Position numbers and translations under genes: made by a program
Assembly (NCBI RefSeq): GCF_048269565.1
Contig: NZ_JBLXIK010000001.1
Span: forward strand, 124,001 to 188,000
From: Maricaulis sp048269565
Lineage (GTDB): Bacteria; Pseudomonadota; Alphaproteobacteria; Caulobacterales; Maricaulaceae
DNA: 64,000 bases
Direction of reading: 5' to 3'
The notes under the pieces: generated by a model
What the model saw: the letters and a program-made list of their open reading frames with translations, nothing else
What the model was told of the DNA's origin: nothing
Database searches by the model: none
Shown here: piece by piece, positions 9,201 to 17,290 of the stretch
Layout: each line of letters starts with the position of its first letter
Position numbering within the stretch: position 1 is the first letter of the stretch

Positions 9201-10316
9201 TCAGACCCCCGTCATGACGTGACGGGCCGGACGCGCCCGCGTCGGCCAGTAGATCACCGCCACGGCGCCCAGGCAGCCCAGCAGCGGCACAAGGTACTGG
9301 CCGATATTGGCCGCGCCATCGACGGCGCTGGCCGACTGTACCGCAAAGCCGGCCAGTCGCAGTGTCAGCCCGAGCGCGACCGCGACCATCACCCGGCGGC
9401 CATAACCCAGGCGCGAATAGTCTCCGGCCAGAAACACGGCGGCGGCGATCAGGACGAAGGCGAGATTATAGAGCGGTGCAGAGAGGCGATAATGCGCCTC
9501 GGCCCAGGCCCGTTCGGGGCCGCCGCTGCGGGCGATCGTGCTGGCGTCCGGCCAGATCAGCTCGTGCAGGAAGCGGTCGCTTTCCTTGAAGAACAGGGCG
9601 TCGATCGGGCCGATGAACTCGCCGAGATCGAATTCGGTCCGGTCGAAGGTGACATAGGCCAGCTCGCCGGCGGCGTCGATCTGCTGCCGGTTGCCATCGG
9701 CCAACACCATCGAGGACTGGGTCGAGGAGCGAACGATAAAGCCCTCGCGCGCCGTGATGGTGGTCGGCTCGTTGGTGACGCGGGTATCGTGGATCAGCAC
9801 GTCTTGCATGCGTCCGTCGCGGCCGCGTTCGCGGGCATAGAGGGTGACGCCGGCGCCGATCTGGGTGAAGGCGCCCGGCGTGATCAGGCTGGCCGCGGCG
9901 TCGGAACGCAGGTCGTGCAGGCTGCGCCGCATCTCGCGATAGGCCAGTGGCTGGACGAAGAGATTGATCGCCAGATTGAAGATCATGACATAGACGGCCA
10001 GCCGCAGCAGCGGCGACAACACCGCCAGCCGACTCATGCCCGAGGCCGAGGCGATCACCAGTTCGCTGTCGGCGGAAAGCCGGTTCATTCCCGACAATAC
10101 CGCGATGAACAATGCGATCGGCACCAGCAGGGCTGTCAATTGCGGCAGCGCCAGCAGCGTCACTTTCAGGAAGGTCAGCGCGGTTTGCGAATAGCCCGAG
10201 ACCAGGTCGACATTCGACAGGCTCTGCGTCAGCAGCGCCAACCCTGCCAGCGCGGACACCGACGTGATGAAGGGCCAGAGCAATTGGGAAAAGAAATAGC
10301 GTTGAACCAGAATCAT
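9201..10316 (-). CDS. lptF: LPS export ABC transporter permease LptF
   Basis: Partner permease of LptG in the LptB2FG LPS exporter. The real start is the ATG at 10316 (MILVQRYFFSQLLWPF), giving 371 residues. The open frame runs upstream to 11990, but that part is antisense to pepA and is not coding. Six membrane helices surround a periplasmic domain, with the typical GMNRLSADSELVIASASGMS cytoplasmic coupling stretch. It is the first gene of the six-gene minus-strand envelope cluster and diverges from pepA across about 120 bases that should hold both promoters. Confidence 0.95.
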   Translation of the reverse strand: MILVQRYFFSQLLWPFITSVSALAGLALLTQSLSNVDLVSGYSQTALTFLKVTLLALPQLTALLVPIALFIAVLSGMNRLSADSELVIASASGMSRLAVLSPLLRLAVYVMIFNLAINLFVQPLAYREMRRSLHDLRSDAAASLITPGAFTQIGAGVTLYARERGRDGRMQDVLIHDTRVTNEPTTITAREGFIVRSSTQSSMVLADGNRQQIDAAGELAYVTFDRTEFDLGEFIGPIDALFFKESDRFLHELIWPDASTIARSGGPERAWAEAHYRLSAPLYNLAFVLIAAAVFLAGDYSRLGYGRRVMVAVALGLTLRLAGFAVQSASAVDGAANIGQYLVPLLGCLGAVAVIYWPTRARPARHVMTGV

Positions 10317-10439
10317 GACCGAATTTTCGCTGCGTGATCCGCCTTCTATCTCACGTCTGGATCGGATACCACTTCCGCAATCCATCTTTTCGGCTCCATG
10401 CGCATCTTTGGAGCTCCCGCTTTTCGAGAAGGTCAAGCC

Positions 10440-11918
10440 ATGAAGATCGAATTCGTCACTGCCGGTTCCGCTACCGGAGCCATCGCCGTCCCGGCCTATG
10501 ACAAGGCCACGCTGTCGCCAGCGGCCAAGTCCGTGGATGACGCCACATTCGGTTCGCTCACCCGCGCCATCGCGGCCTCGCGCTTCAAGGGCGGCGCCGG
10601 CGAGACGCTGGAAATCATCGCGCCGGCCGGCATCGACGCGCCGCGCGTCGTGATCTTCGGTCTTGGCGAGAAGGCGAAGCTCAACGAGAGCGTGCTCGAG
10701 AAAGCCGCCGCTGCGGTCGTTGGCAAGCTGCTGACCGGCGGCGAAACCGTCGTTACCCTGCGTCTTGATGGCGAGGCCGCTGCCGATGGCGCTGCCCGCG
10801 CCGGCCTCGGTGCGCGACTGGCCGCCTACCGTTTTGACCAGTACCGCACCAAGCTTTCCGACGACAAGAAGCCGTCGCTGAAACAGGTCATGATCGCCGT
10901 CGACGATGTCGCCGCCGCGCAATCCGCCTGGAAAAGCTGGGGCCCGGTCGCCGATGGCGTCGATACCGCGCGCGAGCTGCTGAACCAGCCGCCGAATATT
11001 CTCAACCCGGAAACCTATGCCAAGCAGATCGAAGGCATGGCCAAGCTCGGCCTCGAGATCGAGATCCTCGACGAGGCGCAAATGCTCGACCTGGGCATGC
11101 ATTCCCTGCTCGGCGTCGGCCAGGCTTCGGAGTTCGAGAGCCATATCGCGATCATGAAATGGAATGGCGGCAAGACGGGCGACAAGCCGCTCGTCTTCGT
11201 CGGCAAGGGCCTGACCTTCGATTCCGGCGGCATCTCGCTGAAGCCGGGTGCCGGCATGGACGAGATGAAGGGCGATATGGGCGGCTCCGCTGCCGTGGTC
11301 GGCCTGATGACCGCGCTGGCCGGACGCAAGGCCGACGTCAATGCGATCGGCATTGTCGGCCTCGTTGAGAACATGCCCGATGGCAATGCCCAGCGCCCCG
11401 GCGATATCGTCACCTCGATGTCGGGTCAGACGATCGAAATCCTCAATACCGATGCCGAAGGCCGTCTCGTGCTGGCCGACGTGCTCTGGTATGCACAGCA
11501 GACCTTCGATCCGAAGCTGATGATCGATCTCGCCACGCTGACCGGCGCGATCCTGATCGCGCTCGGCAATTCGCGCGCCGGCATCTTCTCCAATAATGAC
11601 GATCTCGCCGACAAGCTGTTCGCGGCCGGCAATGCCGCCGACGAACCCGTCTGGCGTCTGCCGCTCGGCTCCGACTATGAAAAGCATATCGAGACCAAGA
11701 ATGCCGATATGCGCAATGTCGGCGAAGGCCGTCTGGCCGGTTCGATCTCGGCGGCGGAATTCCTCAAGCGCTTCGTTAATGACAAGCCCTGGTGCCATAT
11801 CGACATTGCCGGCACGGCGATGGGCGGCATGAAGGACGATCCACGCCAGCCCAGCTGGGGCACGGGCTGGGGCGTGCGCATGCTCGACCGCTTCGTGCGC
11901 GACAATTACGAGGGCTAG
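10440..11918 (+). CDS. pepA: Leucyl aminopeptidase (M17 family)
   Basis: Cytosolic hexameric metallo-aminopeptidase that removes N-terminal residues such as Leu from peptides. The 492-residue protein has an N-terminal macro-like domain and a C-terminal catalytic domain. The M17 signature NTDAEGRLVLAD is present, with GLTFDSGGISLKP supplying further metal ligands. The ATG at 10440 has a good ribosome site (GAGAAGG) and fits the MKIEF start; an in-frame ATG at 10398 lacks one. Divergent pepA-lptFG order is common in proteobacteria. An intrinsic terminator follows at 11934. Confidence 0.97.
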   Translation: MKIEFVTAGSATGAIAVPAYDKATLSPAAKSVDDATFGSLTRAIAASRFKGGAGETLEIIAPAGIDAPRVVIFGLGEKAKLNESVLEKAAAAVVGKLLTGGETVVTLRLDGEAAADGAARAGLGARLAAYRFDQYRTKLSDDKKPSLKQVMIAVDDVAAAQSAWKSWGPVADGVDTARELLNQPPNILNPETYAKQIEGMAKLGLEIEILDEAQMLDLGMHSLLGVGQASEFESHIAIMKWNGGKTGDKPLVFVGKGLTFDSGGISLKPGAGMDEMKGDMGGSAAVVGLMTALAGRKADVNAIGIVGLVENMPDGNAQRPGDIVTSMSGQTIEILNTDAEGRLVLADVLWYAQQTFDPKLMIDLATLTGAILIALGNSRAGIFSNNDDLADKLFAAGNAADEPVWRLPLGSDYEKHIETKNADMRNVGEGRLAGSISAAEFLKRFVNDKPWCHIDIAGTAMGGMKDDPRQPSWGTGWGVRMLDRFVRDNYEG

Positions 11919-11933
11919 CCTTCGAAACAGGAG

Positions 11934-11959
11934 AGGGCGGCTTTCGGGCCGCCCTTTTT
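11934..11959 (+). terminator. Intrinsic terminator after pepA
   Basis: A perfect 8-bp stem AGGGCGGC/GCCGCCCT with a 6-base loop is followed by five T residues. It lies 16 bases after the pepA stop and only four bases before the holC ATG. It can therefore end pepA transcripts while sitting in the leader of holC. Confidence 0.85.
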
Positions 11960-11963
11960 GTCC

Positions 11964-12416
11964 ATGCCGGCCGATATCTGGTTCTACCATCTCGAGCGTT
12001 CGGGGCCTGAAGATGTGCTGCCCGAACTGCTTGAAAAGACGCTGGCCAAGGGCTGGCGCGCGCTGGTGCGTTCCGGTGATGCGGACCGTCTCGCCTCACT
12101 CGACAAGTCGCTGTGGACCTGGCGCGAGGACAGTTTCCTGCCGCATGGCCGCGCCGACGAGCCCGGGCCGGAGCGCCAGCCCGTCCTGCTCGCCAGCGAC
12201 GAGGCCAATCCGGGTCAGGCGCAATGCCTCTTCCTGCTCGATGGTGCCCAGCCGGACAATCCGGACGCGTTCGAGCGCGTCATCGTCATGTTCGACGGCC
12301 AGGACGAGAGCGCGGTCAATGCGGCGCGGCGTTTGTGGAAACAACTGTCGACACCGCAGCGAACCGTCTCATACTGGCGTCAGTCACCGGAAGGCCGATG
12401 GGAGAAGAAGGCATGA
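11964..12416 (+). CDS. holC: DNA polymerase III chi subunit
   Basis: Chi links the clamp loader of DNA polymerase III to single-strand binding protein. The 150-residue protein starts at the ATG MPADIWFYHLERSG and carries the family pattern: ALLEKTL-like helix, WTWREDSFLPHG, QPVLL, and a C-terminal FDGQDESAVNAARRLW. Adjacent pepA-holC is conserved in many proteobacteria. No clear ribosome site is visible because the pepA terminator occupies the upstream DNA. The end overlaps the next gene by ATGA. Confidence 0.92.
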   Translation: MPADIWFYHLERSGPEDVLPELLEKTLAKGWRALVRSGDADRLASLDKSLWTWREDSFLPHGRADEPGPERQPVLLASDEANPGQAQCLFLLDGAQPDNPDAFERVIVMFDGQDESAVNAARRLWKQLSTPQRTVSYWRQSPEGRWEKKA

Positions 12417-12715
12417 GCAAGCGCATCCTGTTACCCGTCCTGTCGGCGCTCGCCGTCTCGGCCTGCGCCACGATCGCGCCGGACACCGGCGGCACGACGA
12501 CCTTGCCGGGCTTTGACAATACCGATGATCCCTGCGGCGCCGTCGCGCGCGAATACCTGATCGGCCAGGCGGTCAGCGAGGTCGATCTCGACAGCCTGGC
12601 GCGCCTGGTGCGTCCGATCCACCCCGGCCAGCCGGTGACGATGGATTATCGCGGCGAACGCCTCAATCTTGATCTCGATGGCGACGGCGTTATCGTGCGT
12701 CTCTGGTGTGGTTGA
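12413..12715 (+). CDS. I78-type peptidase-inhibitor-like lipoprotein 1
   Basis: A 100-residue predicted lipoprotein (lipobox VSAC at about residues 15-18). The mature part matches the peptidase inhibitor I78 family pattern by eye: LIGQAVSEVDLD, then VRPIHPGQPVTMDY, then GERLNLDLDGDGVIVRLWCG. I78 members are small inhibitors of secreted proteases, known from an Aspergillus elastase inhibitor. It overlaps holC by four bases and is followed by a second, more diverged copy. Targets are unknown. Confidence 0.8.
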   Translation: MSKRILLPVLSALAVSACATIAPDTGGTTTLPGFDNTDDPCGAVAREYLIGQAVSEVDLDSLARLVRPIHPGQPVTMDYRGERLNLDLDGDGVIVRLWCG

Positions 12716-12733
12716 CCCGGCGGGCGTGATTTC

Positions 12734-13111
12734 ATGAAAACTGTTTCAATTCTTGTGGGCGGCCTGCTGCTGGCGGGCTGCGCCTTTGACGCGGCCCCGG
12801 CCCCGCACCCGGCGCTGCCGACCGCCATGCCCGCGACGGCCCCGGCCCAGCCGGCCTCCGACATGCCCGCCATGGGCGCGGTCCAGGATATCGGCACCGC
12901 CGAGGTCCAGCGCCCGATTACCGGTTCGTGCGGCATGGAAAACTTCCAGCATCATGTCGGCCAGCCGCGCGTCAGCGTCGACAGCCGCAGCCTGCCGCCC
13001 AATTACCGCGTCATCGGCCGCTATTCGCGCGTCACGATGGAATACATCCCCGAACGCCTCACCATTCGCATCGCCGATGACGATACGGTCGAGAGCATTA
13101 CCTGCGGCTAG
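12734..13111 (+). CDS. I78-like lipoprotein 2
   Basis: A 125-residue predicted lipoprotein (lipobox LLAGC) with a long Ala/Pro-rich spacer (about residues 20-55). The C-terminal domain repeats the I78 layout in weaker form: GMENFQHHVGQPR, LPPNYRVIGRYSRVTMEYIPERLTI-like core, and a terminal CG. It lies 18 bases after the first I78 gene and probably arose by tandem duplication. Convergent with tspO, overlapping it by 14 bases. Confidence 0.75.
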   Translation: MKTVSILVGGLLLAGCAFDAAPAPHPALPTAMPATAPAQPASDMPAMGAVQDIGTAEVQRPITGSCGMENFQHHVGQPRVSVDSRSLPPNYRVIGRYSRVTMEYIPERLTIRIADDDTVESITCG

Positions 13112-13511
13112 CCGGATCGCGATTGATCCAGGTGATGGTGTATTGCAGCGCCGTGGCGAACAGGCCCCAGGCCAGATAGGGCAGATTGGCATATGCCACC
13201 CATGGCAGCACCGGGTGGATGACGACCAAGGCCCAGACCAGCGTTATCACAACCAGCGTGACATCAATGGCGGCGAGCCCATTACTGCGAAGGCCGAACT
13301 GCAAGGGTGCGAAGGCGGCGTTGAAGATCAGGTTCAGGCCGAAAGGCAGCGCCAGCCACGGTGAGATGGCGCCGTTCAGGGCAAGCCAGAACACAAAGCT
13401 GAAACTGATCGCGATAATGAAATAGAGCACCGCCCAGACCGGTCCGAACAGCCAGGCCGGCGGCGCCCAGGCGGGCTTGTTCAGTTGGGCATACCAGGGT
13501 TTGATTTTCAT
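13098..13511 (-). CDS. tspO: TspO/MBR family protein (tryptophan-rich sensory protein)
   Basis: Five-helix membrane protein of the TspO/mitochondrial benzodiazepine receptor family, which binds porphyrins and in Rhodobacter modulates tetrapyrrole and photosynthesis genes. The 137-residue product starts MKIKPWYAQLNKPAWAPP; the WY..LNKP..APP..LFGPVW motif is diagnostic. The open frame extends to 13742, but that part covers a palindromic repeat and is not coding. It lies downstream of a large gene-free stretch on its own strand. Confidence 0.93.
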   Translation of the reverse strand: MKIKPWYAQLNKPAWAPPAWLFGPVWAVLYFIIAISFSFVFWLALNGAISPWLALPFGLNLIFNAAFAPLQFGLRSNGLAAIDVTLVVITLVWALVVIHPVLPWVAYANLPYLAWGLFATALQYTITWINRDPASRR

Positions 13512-13610
13512 CGTTGAGGCCGTCTTCGCCGAGTCTCGCGGTGCTGATTGTGAGCCTGGCCCACGCGCCGTGCAAGGGCCCGCTATCCCCCATGGCGGAC
13601 AATGATCCCA

Positions 13611-13693
13611 CGTCATCCCGGCGAAAGCCGGGACCCAGACGTGACAGGCGCGGAGCCCGGTCGTTCGAGGTCCCGGCCTTCGCCGGGATGACG
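13611..13693. repeat. REP-like imperfect palindrome
   Basis: Two 25-base arms (13611-13635 and 13669-13693) are reverse complements with one mismatch. Each arm also folds on itself through CCCGGC...GCCGGG around GAAA or TTCG-type loops. The spacer is 33 bases. This is the pattern of dispersed intergenic repeats found in many alphaproteobacteria. Only one copy is visible in this window. Confidence 0.75.
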
Positions 13694-13740
13694 AATTTTG
13701 AGGGAAGTTATCCCCACCCCGCCAACCCTGGCGCATAATC

Positions 13741-14073
13741 ACGTTGTTCCGGTCGCACGGGAGGCGTGAGCTCAGTCAATCGCGGCGGTTGGAAGCGTGC
13801 AGCCTGTCCGGGCAGAGGGGTGACATCCCGAGCGCTGGCAGGGCGTCCAGAAGGTCTGACGGCACTAAACGACCGACCTGAGTACCTTTCTGGATTGGAA
13901 CCGGGGTGGAGACAGTCCGACAAAACTGCACGTGTGGGACGGCTTCGATTGTCACACCAAACAAAATCAAACTGGCGCCAGTTCGGCATTCGAAGGCGTC
14001 CCACACCCTCCCACCCCGGTGGGAACACCTCAAACCTCCAGCGGCGAGCCGCGTGGAGATTTTGGTGCGCCGC
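13741..14073. repeat. Gene-free stretch with nested inverted repeats
   Basis: No credible gene. Paired arms are visible at 13847-13855 with 13884-13893 (CCAGAAGGT / ACCTTTCTGG), 13901-13909 with 14011-14019 (CCGGGGTGG / CCACCCCGG), and 13932-13941 with 13997-14006 (GTGTGGGACG / CGTCCCACAC). A perfect 12-base palindrome ACTGGCGCCAGT sits in the loop at 13971-13982. The last three nest into one hairpin of about 120 bases. It lies just past the ABC-F stop codon on the minus strand, so it may be a structured 3' region, a small RNA or a mobile repeat. Confidence 0.6.
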
Positions 14074-15957
14074 CTATCCCGCCCGTGCCGCTTCGAGCTT
14101 TTCTTCTGCCGCCATCCATTTCGCCTCGGCCGCATCGATCAGCTCGACCGCCTTGGCGCGCTTCATCTGCAGGTCCTTGGCGGCCTTGGGGTCTTTCTTG
14201 TAGAGGCCGGGCGTGGCGAGACCGCGGTCGATCACTTCGAGAATGCCGCGCAGGCGATCGGCTTCCTTGGCCCAGCGGGTGGATTCGGTGCGCAGCGGTT
14301 TGAGCTCGTCACGGCGGGCTGCAAGATTGCGGCGTTTGACGCTCTTGTCGTCCTGCGGCAATTCCTTCCTCTCGCGCTTGGCCGCACGGGCCGGACGCCC
14401 CGAGAAGCTCTGGCGATAGGTCTCGATATCCTCGTCATAGGGTCTCACCGATCCATCGGCGACGAGCCAGAGACGGTCGACCGAGCTCTCGATCAAGTGC
14501 CGGTCGTGGCTGATCAGGATGACGGCGCCTTCATAATCATTCAGCGCCATGATCAGGGCCGAGCGGCTGTCCATGTCGAGGTGATTGGTCGGCTCATCGA
14601 GGATCAGCAAGTGGGGGCCATGGAAGGTGATCAGGTTGAACATCAACCGTGCCTTCTCGCCGCCCGACAAGGAACCGGCCGGGGTTTCCTGGCGGTCGCG
14701 CGGCAGGCCGAACCGGGCCAGACGGCCGCGGCGCTGGGCCTCGGTCGCATCCGGCATCAGGTCGATCACGTGCTGATAGGCCGAGGTGTCGGCATGCAGC
14801 CCGTCAATCTGGTGCTGGGCGAAATAGGCGATCTCCAGCTTCTTGTGGTGACGCATATGGCCCGAGAGCGGGGTCAGCTTGTCGCACAACAGCTTCGCCA
14901 GCGTCGACTTGCCGGCGCCATTGCGGCCGAGAATGCCGATACGGTCATCCGGATCGATGCGCAGATTGACATTGCGCAGCACCGGCTTGCCCGGGGCATA
15001 GCCGGCATCGACCTCTTCAATGCGCACGATTGGCGGCGCCATCGCCTTTTTCGGCGCCGGAAACAGGAAGGGCGCGACCGGATCGGCGACCGCGGTTGCC
15101 ACCGGTTGCATCTTCTCCAGCCGCTTGACGCGGGACTGGGCCTGTTTCGCTTTCGAGGCCTTGGCCTTGAAGCGGTCGACGAAGGCCTGCAAATGCCGGC
15201 GCTCGGCATCCTGCTTGTCGGCCATCTTCACCTGCAGGCGCTGACGCTCGGCCAGGGCGGCCTCGAAGTCGTCATAACCGCCTTCAAACACACTGACCTT
15301 GCCGTCTTTCAGATGCGCGATGCGCTGCATCGAACCGTTCAGCAGATCGCGGTCGTGGGAGATCACCAGCACGGCGCCGGGGAAGCTCTTGAGATAGGTC
15401 TGCAGCCACATCACGCCTTCAAGGTCGAGATAGTTCGTCGGCTCGTCGAGCAGCAATACGTCGGGTTCGGCAAACAGGGTCGCGGCCAGGGCGACGCGCA
15501 TACGCCAGCCACCGGAAAACTCGCGGCAGGCGCGCAACTGTTCTTCAGCCGTGAAACCAAGCCCGGAGAGGATGGAGCCGGCGCGGGCCTCGGCGGTGTG
15601 GGCATCGATATCGGCCAGCCGGATCTGGATCTCGGCAATGCGGTTGGGATCGGTTGCCGTCTCCGCTTCGGTGAGCAGGGCGGCGCGCTCGAGGTCGGCA
15701 TCGAGCACGACGGAGATCAGACTCTCGTCACCGCCGGGCGCCTCCTGGGCGACCCAGCCAACGCGCGCACCCTTGCGCAGCGTGGTGTCGCCGCCCTCGG
15801 GCGCGATCTCGCCGCGGATCAGGCGGAACAGGGTCGACTTGCCGGTCCCGTTACGCCCGACCAGCCCCATCTTGCATTTGGGGGGCAGGTGAAAGGTCGC
15901 CTGGTCGAACAGCATCCGGCCTTCGATACGATATGTCAGATCATTGATGTGTAGCAT
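14074..15957 (-). CDS. ABC-F family ATPase (YheS/Uup-like)
   Basis: Soluble ATPase with two ABC domains and no membrane part; ABC-F proteins act on the ribosome, typically rescuing or tuning stalled elongation. The 627-residue protein has Walker A GRNGTGKST (about residues 34-42) and GRNGAGKST, signatures FSGGWRMR and LSGGEKAR, and Walker B LLLDEPTNYLD and LILDEPTNHLD. A linker rich in Lys and Arg (about 245-285) lies between the domains and a C-terminal charged extension follows. YheS-like is my best subfamily guess. Confidence 0.92.
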   Translation of the reverse strand: MLHINDLTYRIEGRMLFDQATFHLPPKCKMGLVGRNGTGKSTLFRLIRGEIAPEGGDTTLRKGARVGWVAQEAPGGDESLISVVLDADLERAALLTEAETATDPNRIAEIQIRLADIDAHTAEARAGSILSGLGFTAEEQLRACREFSGGWRMRVALAATLFAEPDVLLLDEPTNYLDLEGVMWLQTYLKSFPGAVLVISHDRDLLNGSMQRIAHLKDGKVSVFEGGYDDFEAALAERQRLQVKMADKQDAERRHLQAFVDRFKAKASKAKQAQSRVKRLEKMQPVATAVADPVAPFLFPAPKKAMAPPIVRIEEVDAGYAPGKPVLRNVNLRIDPDDRIGILGRNGAGKSTLAKLLCDKLTPLSGHMRHHKKLEIAYFAQHQIDGLHADTSAYQHVIDLMPDATEAQRRGRLARFGLPRDRQETPAGSLSGGEKARLMFNLITFHGPHLLILDEPTNHLDMDSRSALIMALNDYEGAVILISHDRHLIESSVDRLWLVADGSVRPYDEDIETYRQSFSGRPARAAKRERKELPQDDKSVKRRNLAARRDELKPLRTESTRWAKEADRLRGILEVIDRGLATPGLYKKDPKAAKDLQMKRAKAVELIDAAEAKWMAAEEKLEAARAG

Positions 15958-16074
15958 GGGCAGGCGCGTAACCCGGCTTCACACATTGCGCAAGCGCCGC
16001 TATAAGCCCGCGCAACATCTCCACCCCGGCCGGGCCGGTCAATCTCAACCTCCCCAATCCAAGGAATTCACATC

Positions 16075-16497
16075 ATGGCGCTGCAACGCACCTTCTCGAT
16101 CATCAAACCTGACGCCACTGCCCGCAATCTGACCGGCGCCATCAATGCCAAGATTGAAGCCGCCGGCCTGCGCATCATCGCGCAAAAGCGCATGCAGCTG
16201 AGCCGCGCCCAGGCCGAGACGTTTTACGGCGTCCACAAGGCCCGTCCCTTCTTCAACGACCTCGTCTCCTTCATGATTTCCGGCCCGGTCGTGGTCCAGG
16301 TTCTCGAAGGCGAGAATGGCATTGCGAAATATCGTGACGTCATGGGCGCCACCAATCCGGAACAGGCCGAAGCCGGCACGATCCGCAAGGAATTCGCCGA
16401 GTCGATCGAAGCCAATTCGGTCCACGGCTCCGACGCGCCTGAAACCGCTGCTGAAGAGATCGCCTATTTCTTCGCCGGTATCGAAATGGTCGGCTAA
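16075..16497 (+). CDS. ndk: Nucleoside diphosphate kinase
   Basis: Transfers the gamma phosphate from ATP to NDPs through a phosphohistidine. The 140-residue protein starts RTFSIIKPDA and contains the active-site motif NSVHGSDAP with the catalytic His. Length is normal. It stands alone, with a strong terminator 26 bases downstream, and diverges from the ABC-F gene. Confidence 0.98.
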   Translation: MALQRTFSIIKPDATARNLTGAINAKIEAAGLRIIAQKRMQLSRAQAETFYGVHKARPFFNDLVSFMISGPVVVQVLEGENGIAKYRDVMGATNPEQAEAGTIRKEFAESIEANSVHGSDAPETAAEEIAYFFAGIEMVG

Positions 16498-16522
16498 GGC
16501 TGACCGCTGATACGCAGACAGG

Positions 16523-16551
16523 AGGCCCGGTGGAAACGCCGGGCCTTTTTT
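16523..16551 (+). terminator. Intrinsic terminator after ndk
   Basis: An 8-bp perfect stem AGGCCCGG/CCGGGCCT (extendable by two wobble or GC pairs) with a short GAAA-containing loop is followed by six T residues, 26 bases after the ndk stop. Confidence 0.88.
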
Positions 16552-16599
16552 GTGAATACAGGCCTTTGCCGCAGGAGAGACATTCTGGATATCGCATTG

Positions 16600-17208
16600 A
16601 TGGCAAGCCTCGCCGGCCTGATCCTCGCCATGTGGGGCACGCCGGGGCCGAATAACCTCATCCTGCTGACCTCGAGCGCCCTGTTTGGCGCCCGCGCTGC
16701 CGTGCCGCACTGGATCGGCGCCAATCTCGGCTTTGCTATCCTGCTGACGGCGATGGTGTTCGGGCTCGGCGAATTGTTCGAGCGCTTCGGCTGGACGGCC
16801 TTGCTGGTTCGCCTGGGTGGTGCCGCCTGGCTGGGCTGGATGGGCTGGACCTATATCCGGGCCGGCATTCGCGGCGGCGTCACCGACCCGGCCGAGGCTG
16901 CCAAGACCGGGGCGCGTCCGATGAATGTGCCCGAGGCGATGCTGTTTCAGTGGGTCAATCCGAAGGGCCTCTTGCTGGCGATGTCGATCGTCGGCGGCTA
17001 TTCGGCGCTGGGCGAGACATCGGCTGAGCGGGCCGCGGTGATGCTGGGCGTGTTCGCGCTGTTCGGCACGCCCTGCGGCCTGATTTATGTGCTGGCGGGC
17101 GGGATGTTGCGGCGGGTGATGGGCAATCACCATCATGCGCGCATCCTGAACTTCGCCATCGGCGCCGTCTTCATTGCCACCGTGGTGATGATCCTGACGG
17201 CGGGTTGA
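16600..17208 (+). CDS. LysE family exporter 1
   Basis: Small membrane exporter of the LysE/RhtB type, usually effluxing amino acids or similar metabolites. It has six predicted helices and the family mark GTPGPNNLILLTSSALFG near the N-terminus. The start is uncertain. ATG 16600 gives 202 residues but no ribosome site. Alignment with the neighbouring paralogue begins at LDIAL, and GGAGAG at 16574-16579 sits just before a CTG codon at 16585, so a rare start codon there is possible. The GTG at 16552 lies against the ndk terminator and is unlikely. Substrate unknown. Confidence 0.88.
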   Translation: MASLAGLILAMWGTPGPNNLILLTSSALFGARAAVPHWIGANLGFAILLTAMVFGLGELFERFGWTALLVRLGGAAWLGWMGWTYIRAGIRGGVTDPAEAAKTGARPMNVPEAMLFQWVNPKGLLLAMSIVGGYSALGETSAERAAVMLGVFALFGTPCGLIYVLAGGMLRRVMGNHHHARILNFAIGAVFIATVVMILTAG

Positions 17209-17290
17209 GCGGCGTGACGCGCTGCGCGCCCGGCTTGAAACCGGGCCGGGCCTGCCGGATTGAATGGCTTCGCGTCGGGAGCCATGACTG

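Noticed and set aside
10317..11990. Upstream open frame of the lptF gene reaching 929 residues in total
   Set aside because: It runs antisense to pepA, has no LptF similarity, and the LptF family start is at 10316.
13741..14073. tmRNA, RNase P RNA or SRP RNA
   Set aside because: None of the conserved cores (tag reading frame, GAGGAAAGTCCGGGC, or GGAAGCAGCC) is present.
13766..14203. 145-residue frame through the inverted-repeat stretch
   Set aside because: It crosses structured repeats and ends inside the ABC-F gene antisense; no ribosome site.
13906..15954. 682-residue open frame on the plus strand
   Set aside because: Antisense to the ABC-F gene; low-complexity Gly/Arg/Gln-rich translation typical of GC-rich shadow frames.
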